Source of the DNA: Anaerolineae bacterium
Lineage (GTDB): Bacteria; Chloroflexota; Anaerolineae; JAADDB01
Direction: 5' to 3'
Assembly (NCBI GenBank): GCA_015490995.1
Contig: WFWT01000138.1
Span: 1-64,000, forward strand
DNA: 64,000 bases
Made by a program: the position numbers and the translations under genes. Of the stretch, positions 56,422-64,000 are shown piece by piece. Position 1 is the first letter of the stretch; each line of letters starts with the position of its first letter. A model generated the notes under the pieces. It did no database searches. It was not told where the DNA came from and was given only the letters and a program-made list of their open reading frames with translations.

Positions 56422-56820
56422 ATGTGGTGTCACCTGTTATTGACAGCACCGATATGGGGATTGGCCATTTTTCTCGTGTTACCCTGGCCGATAGCCCTGC
56501 CAATCTACCTGATCGTCGCCATCGGTTCCCTCGTGTTGTACCGATACATTTGGCGGGCAATGCAGCAACCACCTCACACCGGGCCGGAAGCACTTATCGG
56601 CCGGGAATGCGTGGCCCTGGAAGCAATTCGTGGGCGCGGTTTGGTTCGGTGCGGGTCCGAGATGTGGACCGCGCGGGCGCGGCAACCCTTAGCCCCAGGA
56701 GAACGAGCGCGTATTGTGGCAGTACATGGTGCGGTGCTGGAAGTTGAACCTGCCCGTGATCACAGCCCTACCGAGACAGAGGATTGCAAGATAGGTGCCG
56801 CGCCCACATGTCATTCATAA
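56422..56820 (+). CDS. NfeD-like (OB-fold C-terminal) membrane protein
   Basis: GPEALIGRECVALEAIRGRGLVRCGSEMWTARARQPLAPGERARIVAVHGAVLEVEP. Confidence 0.75.
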   Translation: MWCHLLLTAPIWGLAIFLVLPWPIALPIYLIVAIGSLVLYRYIWRAMQQPPHTGPEALIGRECVALEAIRGRGLVRCGSEMWTARARQPLAPGERARIVAVHGAVLEVEPARDHSPTETEDCKIGAAPTCHS

Positions 56821-56956
56821 ACCGGTGTAACGTGACTGCGTAGATGGCATCAAAGTTAACGGCCCCTCCACGAGGAGAGACACCAACGTGTATCCCAACG
56901 CACGCTGGGATGCCAGGAAATTCTCAAACTTGTCTGATGAAAGGAGGTACAGACGT

Positions 56957-57400
56957 ATGCTTGGTCGACGGAAATGGTGGTTGTTTGGTGTGCTGGCACT
57001 TGCTGTTCTCATCGCTGCCTGTGCCCCCCAAGGTGAAGCACCTCGGTCTGAAACCACGGGCGAATTTGTGAAGAACGCGGACGGGTACGTTGACATCACC
57101 GTGGATCAACTCCAGCAAATGCTCCAAAACAAGGACTTCCTTCTGGTCAACGTCCACATCCCATACGAGGGTGAAATCCCGGGCACCGATCTCTTCATCC
57201 CCTTCAACGAAATCGATGCCAACCTGGATAAACTTCCTGACAAAAACGCGAAGATTGTGGTATACTGCCGTAGCGGGGCCATGAGCACAGTGGCTGCAAA
57301 GCGTTTGGCCGAGCTAGGATACACCAATGTGTATGAGCTGGACGGTGGCTTTAAGGCCTGGCGGGCCGCGGGTTATCCTTTCGAGGTGAAGAATCAATAA
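56957..57400 (+). CDS. Rhodanese-like domain lipoprotein
   Basis: LIAACAPQ lipobox; DFLLVNVHIPYEGEIPGTDLFIPF; VVYCRSGAMSTVAAKRLAELGYTNVYELDGGFKAWRAAGYP. Confidence 0.92.
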   Translation: MLGRRKWWLFGVLALAVLIAACAPQGEAPRSETTGEFVKNADGYVDITVDQLQQMLQNKDFLLVNVHIPYEGEIPGTDLFIPFNEIDANLDKLPDKNAKIVVYCRSGAMSTVAAKRLAELGYTNVYELDGGFKAWRAAGYPFEVKNQ

Positions 57401-57461
57401 AGGGGACGCTACTAAATTTGTGGTACCTGAACACGAGGAAATGCTGTTAACCCGGAACCAC

Positions 57462-57499
57462 TTCGGCATGGGGGCCACATAAAAGGCCCCCATGCCGAA
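57462..57499. terminator. Long hairpin (15-bp perfect core, extended outer pairs 57446-57513)
   Basis: TTCGGCATGGGGGCC-ACATAAAA-GGCCCCCATGCCGAA, flanked by GTTAA/GGAAC and GTTCC/TTAAC. Confidence 0.65.
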
Positions 57500-57635
57500 A
57501 GTTCCCCTTAACTAACGGGTGAGCTGCGTCACGTTACGACGTAATCGTTGATGTGACCTTTCATGCTACCCATTTACTGTGAAGCCATCCACTGTGAGAC
57601 AGTTTTTGCATCAGTTATCCCAATGGAGTGTTCTC

Positions 57636-59897
57636 ATGAGCAAGCAGCATCACCCACATCACCACGACATGTCCCCTGAGTCCTCACACGGGGCTCACGA
57701 GGAAGATGTGCAGCACACGGCCTCCGGTGCCGTGGGATCTCATGCATCCGAGAAGGATGAACACACCCCTCATGGTGAACATCCCCACCACCACGAACCG
57801 CATGGGCCTTCAACCGAAGGACCACCCTCCTCGGCCCATGCTCACGCGCATGCCTCTCATGACGCGCACCCGTCTGGAGCGCATGAAGATCACGCGGGCC
57901 ACGGTGACCACGGCGGCCATGCCGGCCACGATCACCGTGCTCATCACCAAGCGATGGTCGCAGACTTCCGCCGACGCTTCTGGGTGTCCCTTGTGTTAAC
58001 CATCCCCATCATTCTAACCGCACCGTTGGTCCAACGTGTATTTGGCTTCAGCCTCTCCTTGCCCGGCGATCCGTGGACACGGTGGGTGCTTTCTTCCATC
58101 GTGTTCTTCTTTGGTGGCTGGCCCTTTTTGAAAGGGTTTATCGGAGAGCTCCGTCAACGCCAACCCGGCATGATGACCCTCATCGCCCTGGCCATTACTG
58201 TGGCCTATGTCTATTCTACTGCGGTAGTCTTCGGCTTACCGGGCAAGGTCTTTTTCTGGGAGTTGGCCAGCCTAATTGTGGTCATGCTTCTCGGTCACTG
58301 GATTGAAATGCGCTCCGTGCTAGGAGCTTCACGTGCGCTTGAAGAATTGGTCAAGCTTCTGCCGGCGGAAGCTCACCTTATTCTGCCTGATGGCACCGAA
58401 AAGGATGTCCCTGTTAGTGAGTTAAAACCGGGAGATCGGGTGCGAGTACGTCCAGGTGAACAAATACCAGTGGACGGTGTGGTTATCGAAGGGGCCTCCA
58501 GCGTCAATGAGGCCATGCTTACCGGCGAGTCAAAGCCAGTTTCGAAGGAACCTGGCGATCAGGTGATCGGTGGCGCGATTAACGGCGAAGGCACCTTAGT
58601 TATTGAAGTCCAACGGACAGGTGCCGATACGTACCTATCACAAGTTATCGAATTGGTCCGACAAGCTCAAGAAAGCCGTTCTCGTACGCAGGATTTGGCC
58701 AACCGGGCCGCATTCTGGTTAACCCTCATCGCCATTGGAGTAGGTACAGGCACGTTCGTCATCTGGCTCGTATTGGGACAGCCGCTTAGCTTCGCGCTGG
58801 AACGCATGGTCACCGTTATGGTTATCGCCTGTCCCCATGCGTTGGGCCTCGCCGTGCCCCTGGTAGTTGCGGTATCCACAGCGCTCTCCGCACAGAACGG
58901 TTTGCTGATTCGTGACCGCTCCGCGTTTGAGCGAGCAAAGGATGTGAACGTCATCCTCTTCGACAAGACAGGGACACTGACGGAGGGACGCTTTGGGGTG
59001 ACAGACGTGATTCCGTTGGACTCCTTGAAACCGGAAGAGGTGCTCCAACTGGCCGCATCCCTGGAGTGGGCCTCCGAACACCCCATCGCGCGTGGGATTG
59101 TAGAGACCGCCCAAGAACGCAACATCCGGCCTCTACCGGTGGAAGAATTTCGGGCCATTCCTGGGAAAGGGGTAGCCGGTCGCCTTAACGGCACCACTTA
59201 CTATGTTGTAAGCCCTGGCTACCTCACCGAAGCTGGCTTAGAGGTCACGGATGACCGTGTGGCTCAAGCCGCAGCCCAAGGAAAGACCGTAGTCTACCTG
59301 CTGGAGGATCGAAAGGTCATCGGGGCCATCGCCCTCGCCGATGTCATCCGAGCGGAATCCAGGGAAGCCGTTGCCCGCCTGAAAGAAATGGGTATTCAGG
59401 TCATGATGTTGACCGGCGACAGTTACCAAGTTGCCTCGTGGGTAGCGGGTGAGCTGGGCCTAGACGAATTCTTCGCTGAGGTTCTTCCCCACGAGAAGGC
59501 GGAAAAGGTCAAGGAAGTGCAAGCTCGCGGCTTAACGGTAGCCATGGTCGGAGATGGCGTCAACGACGCGCCTGCACTGGTCCAAGCAGACGTGGGCATC
59601 GCTATCGGCGCCGGGACAGATGTAGCCATCGAAGCAGCGGATATTGTGCTGGTCCGCAACGACCCGCGCGATGTGGTGGCTATTATCCGGCTGGCTCAGG
59701 CAACGTACCGAAAAATGCAGGAAAACTTGCTTTGGGCTACAGGGTACAACGCAGTGGCTATTCCGCTGGCCGCCGGCATCCTTTATCGGGCCGGCATTCT
59801 CCTCTCACCCGCCTTTGGCGCGTTATTAATGTCCCTTTCCACAGTGATTGTAGCCATCAACGCGCAACGTCTGTGGAATTTCCGGCGAGTCCAATAA
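57636..59897 (+). CDS. copB: CPH-type (CopB-like) heavy-metal/copper P-type ATPase with His-rich N-terminus
   Basis: [14 protein letters not shown]... His-rich; [48 protein letters not shown]. Confidence 0.94.
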   Translation: MSKQHHPHHHDMSPESSHGAHEEDVQHTASGAVGSHASEKDEHTPHGEHPHHHEPHGPSTEGPPSSAHAHAHASHDAHPSGAHEDHAGHGDHGGHAGHDHRAHHQAMVADFRRRFWVSLVLTIPIILTAPLVQRVFGFSLSLPGDPWTRWVLSSIVFFFGGWPFLKGFIGELRQRQPGMMTLIALAITVAYVYSTAVVFGLPGKVFFWELASLIVVMLLGHWIEMRSVLGASRALEELVKLLPAEAHLILPDGTEKDVPVSELKPGDRVRVRPGEQIPVDGVVIEGASSVNEAMLTGESKPVSKEPGDQVIGGAINGEGTLVIEVQRTGADTYLSQVIELVRQAQESRSRTQDLANRAAFWLTLIAIGVGTGTFVIWLVLGQPLSFALERMVTVMVIACPHALGLAVPLVVAVSTALSAQNGLLIRDRSAFERAKDVNVILFDKTGTLTEGRFGVTDVIPLDSLKPEEVLQLAASLEWASEHPIARGIVETAQERNIRPLPVEEFRAIPGKGVAGRLNGTTYYVVSPGYLTEAGLEVTDDRVAQAAAQGKTVVYLLEDRKVIGAIALADVIRAESREAVARLKEMGIQVMMLTGDSYQVASWVAGELGLDEFFAEVLPHEKAEKVKEVQARGLTVAMVGDGVNDAPALVQADVGIAIGAGTDVAIEAADIVLVRNDPRDVVAIIRLAQATYRKMQENLLWATGYNAVAIPLAAGILYRAGILLSPAFGALLMSLSTVIVAINAQRLWNFRRVQ

Positions 59898-59910
59898 GCC
59901 CACGAACACG

Positions 59911-59937
59911 GCGGGGGGAACTCACTGTTCCCCCCGC
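59911..59937. terminator. Bidirectional terminator-like hairpin between convergent genes
   Basis: GCGGGGGGAAC-TCACT-GTTCCCCCCGC. Confidence 0.7.
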
Positions 59938-60797
59938 TATCCTGGGACCTCAACGTCCAGGTCGATGACGGTAATTTCCGGTCGGCAATTCAATCGGATT
60001 GGGGGCGCTATTACCCCTAGCCCTCGGTTGGTATACACCCATGCCCCCCGCACGTTGTACAGCCCCATATCGTACTTGCGCCCCAAATAAGGCAACATGA
60101 GCGGTCCCAGGAAGGGCAAGCGCACCTGCCCCCCATGGCTATGTCCAGACAATTGCACCGTGCGCGGTGTCAGGGGCAACCAGTCAGCCGCATCGGGCTC
60201 GTGCATGAGGACCAGACGAAACGTGTCGGTAGGAACACCTTGAAATGCTCGGTCTACATCATCCGCCCCCACCCACGCATCATCCACACCGACCACCCAC
60301 AGCGTATATCCCCGATACGTCAAAGACACAGCAGCGTTGCGCAACACGCGAATGGGCGTATGTTGTTCTATGAGGTGCTGCACCCGGTCTGGATCAGTCC
60401 AGTGGTCGTGGTTACCCAGCACTCCCCATACCCCTAAGGGAGCTTGTAACCCCTTAAAGGGTTGCAAGGCCTCCGGGGTCAAGGGCGCGTCCCGCGTAAT
60501 CATGTCACCCGTAAACACAATGAGGTCTGGACGGGTACGTTGTAAAGCCTGCATCGCCCGTTCCAAAAACCACCCGTGACTGAAAGGGCCAATGTGCACG
60601 TCGCTGAACTGTACGATGCGCAGGCCACGCAATGCCGGAGGCAGACCACTCATCCGCAACCTTAACCGGGTAATGTCCAACCATACCGGTTCCAGGACCA
60701 GGGGATATGACGAAACGAGTAAAGCCACCGCGGGCGCAGCCAATGCCCGTGCTAACGCCACCCGCAGAAATTGTCGACGGGTCAGTTTATCGGTCAC
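59937..60797 (-). CDS. Metallophosphoesterase with Tat-like signal (YkuE/YaeI-type)
   Basis: MTDKLTRRQFLRVALARALAAP; IVQFSDVHIGPF; FTGDMITRDAPL; GNHDHW; SGHSHGGQVRLPFLGP. Confidence 0.92.
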   Translation of the reverse strand: MTDKLTRRQFLRVALARALAAPAVALLVSSYPLVLEPVWLDITRLRLRMSGLPPALRGLRIVQFSDVHIGPFSHGWFLERAMQALQRTRPDLIVFTGDMITRDAPLTPEALQPFKGLQAPLGVWGVLGNHDHWTDPDRVQHLIEQHTPIRVLRNAAVSLTYRGYTLWVVGVDDAWVGADDVDRAFQGVPTDTFRLVLMHEPDAADWLPLTPRTVQLSGHSHGGQVRLPFLGPLMLPYLGRKYDMGLYNVRGAWVYTNRGLGVIAPPIRLNCRPEITVIDLDVEVPG

Positions 60798-60981
60798 CTA
60801 TCTCTCCTCTTTGTTGCGGATCGTTACGTGAATATTGTAACGCAGCGACCTTGCGGAGGGAGAAGCCTGACCATGCTCCGGAGTGTAGCCCTGATGACCG
60901 GCAAGATTCTCCGGACCAAATATCCTAGGTTACAATATATTGCTCCCCACGGCGACAGGATGCCAGCACAGGAACGTTATC

Positions 60982-61761
60982 ATGAACACATCCCCGGTAA
61001 AACCGATCCGCTACTGGGATGTTCGACACGAAGCTCCGCGCGAAGTACCAGGCCACATTGTGGCCGAAACCATCCTGTGTGTACACGTGAACGGTCAAGA
61101 ATGGGTGACCCTAGTATGCTCTCCCCACGCAGTAGAGGACCTCATTGTGGGATTTCTCTTCTTGGAGGGTGTGATTCACACCTTTGAGGACCTTCTAGGG
61201 GTAGTGCCCACCCACAACGAACACTGTGTGGATGTGTGGTTACGCAAATCGGCTCAACCATTACCCCGCAAAGCGGTGATTACCTCCGGGTGTGGGGGTG
61301 GAATAACGTTTGAAGAGGCAACCGGCACCATCCCTCCGGTCACCCGAGAGATCCGGCTACCCCCGACAACGATTTACGAACTCATGCGACAGCTCCATCA
61401 GGCAGCACACGCGTATCGTCAAGCACGAGGCATCCACGCTGCCGGTCTTAGTGACGGTCGACAACTGCTCTTCAGCGCCGAGGACGTGGGACGCCACAAC
61501 ACAATTGACCGGGTATGTGGCCAGGCGTTTCGCGCAGGCATGCTACCCGCGAGCAGGGTTTTGCTCACCACAGGACGGATCAGTTTCGAAATGGTGCGTA
61601 AAGCAGCCAAGATGAACATCCCCATCGTGGTCAGTCGCACCTCACCCACCGAACTGGCCGTGCGTCTAGCCCAAGTGTGGAAGATCACAATTGTTGGATA
61701 CGCACGTGGTCATCGTTTGCGGATATACACACACCCTGAACGCATCATCCAGGAAGACTAA
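60982..61761 (+). CDS. fdhD: Formate dehydrogenase accessory sulfurtransferase FdhD
   Basis: VEDLIVGFLFLEGVI; ITSGCGGGITFEEA; HAAGLSDGRQLLFSAEDVGRHNTIDRVCG; ILLTTGRISFEMVRKAAKMNIPIVVSRTSPTELAV-type. Confidence 0.93.
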   Translation: MNTSPVKPIRYWDVRHEAPREVPGHIVAETILCVHVNGQEWVTLVCSPHAVEDLIVGFLFLEGVIHTFEDLLGVVPTHNEHCVDVWLRKSAQPLPRKAVITSGCGGGITFEEATGTIPPVTREIRLPPTTIYELMRQLHQAAHAYRQARGIHAAGLSDGRQLLFSAEDVGRHNTIDRVCGQAFRAGMLPASRVLLTTGRISFEMVRKAAKMNIPIVVSRTSPTELAVRLAQVWKITIVGYARGHRLRIYTHPERIIQED

Positions 61762-61780
61762 GCCACCATCGGTAAATGCT

Positions 61781-61813
61781 CCCCAGGGAGGCAGGATCCC
61801 TGCCTCCCTGGGG
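61781..61813. terminator. Strong bidirectional terminator hairpin between fdhD and pepA
   Basis: CCCCAGGGAGGCAGG-ATC-CCTGCCTCCCTGGGG then TTATTTCTT. Confidence 0.8.
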
Positions 61814-61829
61814 TTATTTCTTGGGTCTT

Positions 61830-63335
61830 TTACTCGGCCCATTGACGCAGTAACTCGACAAACAAACGCACCCCATAGCCCGTCGGGCCTTTAGGGTGGT
61901 AATCGCGGGGGCTATCGGTCCACACCATAGAAGCCACATCCAAATGCGCCCAGGCATAACCTTCAGTGAAGTGCTCTAGGAACTTGGCCGTGGTAGGCAG
62001 GCCACTGTAACGCCCACCGGTGTTTTTGACCTCGGCTACGTCGCTCTTCAGAGCCTCCTTGTACTCATCCCACAAGGGTAAACGCCACACCCGTTCTCCT
62101 GTACGTCGTCCAGCCTCTTCTAAACGAGCGGCCAGTCCGTCATCGTTACTGAAGAGAGCCGCCGCGTGGGGACCCAGGGCGATCATCTGAGCACCGGTCA
62201 AGGTGGCGATGTCCACGACCGCGTCAGGCCGGAACCGCGCGGCATAGCCTAGGGCATCGGCAAGGATCAGGCGTCCTTCGGCATCGGTGTTGATAATTTC
62301 CACCGTCTTACCGGTGAGGCCCCGTAACACATCCGACGGTCGATACGCCTTCCCACCAGGCATGTTCTCGACAAAGGGTGCTAATCCCACCACCCGGAGA
62401 GGCACATTGAGCAACGCTGCAGCCCGTAAAGCACCCAGTACCGCCGCTGCCCCGGCCATATCGTGCTTCATCTTCCACATATCTTCGCCGCGCTTCAAGT
62501 TAATTCCACCTGTGTCGAAGGTGATACCCTTACCGACCAACACAACGGTCGGTACATCATCACCTCCTCCGTTGTGCTCCAAGACAACGAAATGGGGACG
62601 GTGGACAGACCCTTGAGCAACACCCAATAGAATCCCCATACCCAGGGACTCCAGCTCTGGATCGGTCAGGACCTCGCACCGGAGCCCGACCTCTTCTGCC
62701 ATGGCCTGTGCTCGCCGTGCGAGCTCCGCCGGGGTTGCAATGTTGGGCGGTTCCATGACCAAATTCCGAGCGAAATTGACGCTTTCCGCGATGAGTTGCC
62801 CGGCTCTCGCACCTTCCTGCAAAAGGGGAACTTTCTCCTCACTAAACTCCACCAACGTTAAGCGTCGGAGACCGGCTTCCTGCGCGGTATCCTGTGCAGG
62901 CTGGTACTTGGGAAACCGGTACAGTGCCAACAGGGTACCTTCTACCACCGCCTGCGCCGCCTCCGCCGGACGCAAGCCTCCCACACCCGCGCCGTGCACA
63001 ATGGTCGCGATATCCTTAGCCCCAACCTCACGTGCCCGTTTTGCTGCCGCCGCCGCTGCCTTGCGGACAGCCTCTAGATCGAACTTGTCCTGTTCTCCCA
63101 GCCCTACCACGATCACGCGGCGGGCCGGAATAGCACCGCGCGGATAAAGCACCACGGTCTTGCCTAACTTGCCATCAAAATCTCCTTGCTGAACGAGCTC
63201 TTGAATGGCTCCGCCAAGGGCTTTATCCAACGCGCCGGTCGCCCCTCCAGGACGCGTCACACCTGAGAAGAGATTAACCACGAGAGCATCAGCAGTTATG
63301 TCCACCACATTGCCTTGTTGAACTACCACCTCCAT
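61830..63335 (-). CDS. pepA: Leucyl aminopeptidase (M17)
   Basis: VLVGKGITFDTGGINLKRGEDMWKMKHDMAGAAAVLGAL; INTDAEGRLILADAL; start reassigned to 63335. Confidence 0.95.
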   Translation of the reverse strand: MEVVVQQGNVVDITADALVVNLFSGVTRPGGATGALDKALGGAIQELVQQGDFDGKLGKTVVLYPRGAIPARRVIVVGLGEQDKFDLEAVRKAAAAAAKRAREVGAKDIATIVHGAGVGGLRPAEAAQAVVEGTLLALYRFPKYQPAQDTAQEAGLRRLTLVEFSEEKVPLLQEGARAGQLIAESVNFARNLVMEPPNIATPAELARRAQAMAEEVGLRCEVLTDPELESLGMGILLGVAQGSVHRPHFVVLEHNGGGDDVPTVVLVGKGITFDTGGINLKRGEDMWKMKHDMAGAAAVLGALRAAALLNVPLRVVGLAPFVENMPGGKAYRPSDVLRGLTGKTVEIINTDAEGRLILADALGYAARFRPDAVVDIATLTGAQMIALGPHAAALFSNDDGLAARLEEAGRRTGERVWRLPLWDEYKEALKSDVAEVKNTGGRYSGLPTTAKFLEHFTEGYAWAHLDVASMVWTDSPRDYHPKGPTGYGVRLFVELLRQWAE

Positions 63336-63451
63336 CGCTACGCCTCCTTCCACAAACAAACGTTTGACATACTTCATCCCAGCCCGCACAAGGCTACCAA
63401 ATCCAGGAAATCCCCCGATGACCGATGCCCATCCCCTCTGATCCAATGGGT

Positions 63452-64000
63452 TTATTCATCGAGGAGGATGACCGGCTCTTGATAATACCGGACTCGACGT
63501 CTGGCCATGCGTTCCTGGAGGAAGGCCTGCAAGCGCCGGTTCTTCTCCACCAGCGGGGCATCACTGCACAACAAATCGAGAGGACAGTTCAAACGCAACA
63601 CCCGTCCCGGTACCACAAAACGGGTAATCCCTGCAGGTAAACGTTGTCCCGTCATGACAAAATCCATGACCTCCTGAGGAGTGTAAGCGGGGAACAGGAC
63701 CAGCATAGCCGCGTCGGGGTACTCCTTGCGCAAGGTGGGCCAATCGGTCGCCAGCGTGCGTTCCACCTGGGCTTGTGCCATATACGTGTCCACCAGCCGA
63801 TTCAGGGCGTGCACCTGACCCTGGAGGCTCATATCCTCACTCCGCACGGCATACACCTTTTCTTCACCGAAAATCAATCCCGCGATCACGGTACGGTTTG
63901 CCAGCCCCTCCCGCGCTTGAGCGAGGTCGACAGCACGTACCTCCACATCCGCCAGGCGTTGTAATTGGCCAATGAGCACATGAGCGGCGGTTTCCAGCAC
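63452..64000 (-). CDS. Hypothetical protein, possibly truncated by window edge
   Basis: 182 aa ORF open to window end. Confidence 0.55.
   Translation of the reverse strand: MLETAAHVLIGQLQRLADVEVRAVDLAQAREGLANRTVIAGLIFGEEKVYAVRSEDMSLQGQVHALNRLVDTYMAQAQVERTLATDWPTLRKEYPDAAMLVLFPAYTPQEVMDFVMTGQRLPAGITRFVVPGRVLRLNCPLDLLCSDAPLVEKNRRLQAFLQERMARRRVRYYQEPVILLDE

Noticed and set aside
1-64000. CRISPR array, cas genes or prophage
   Set aside because: No regularly spaced repeats and no Cas or phage structural proteins recognised on either strand.

Overview
The window looks like chromosomal DNA of a (probably thermophilic) member of the Chloroflexota/Anaerolineae-like bacteria. That assignment is inferred from Thr-Pro repeat linkers in several exported proteins and from the overall gene set; no rRNA marker is present. 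I find about 57 protein-coding genes, one tRNA-Glu(CTC) with a consensus promoter and terminator, several hairpins or terminators, and several gene remnants. I see no CRISPR array, rRNA or intact IS element. Main blocks: a hydantoinase/oxoprolinase + F420-LLM + FAD-oxidoreductase operon (2.1-9.5 kb, minus); tandem deoxynucleoside kinases, one with a degenerate MazG-like tail (11.9-13.6 kb); an ECF sigma/anti-sigma/bactofilin-like cassette; argF; c-di-AMP cyclase CdaA-CdaR; Der and HflX GTPases; a Phd/PIN toxin-antitoxin module in a decayed region (26-27.8 kb); a sucrose-phosphate-synthase-like glycosyltransferase + PfkB kinase pair; and a redox/metal cluster (53-60 kb) with a CPH-type P-type ATPase. 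The most interesting feature is a roughly 17-kb co-directional locus (31.2-48.6 kb). It encodes a GntR regulator, NamZ (DUF1343), a kinase-MurQ fusion, a complete Opp/Dpp-type ABC transporter, a GH20 hexosaminidase, a Gfo/Idh oxidoreductase, an unlisted 45-aa small ORF, an AmiE-like serine hydrolase, AnmK and NagA. I interpret it as a PTS-independent peptidoglycan (muropeptide) import and catabolism system. All functional statements come from reading the sequence; no searches were run.
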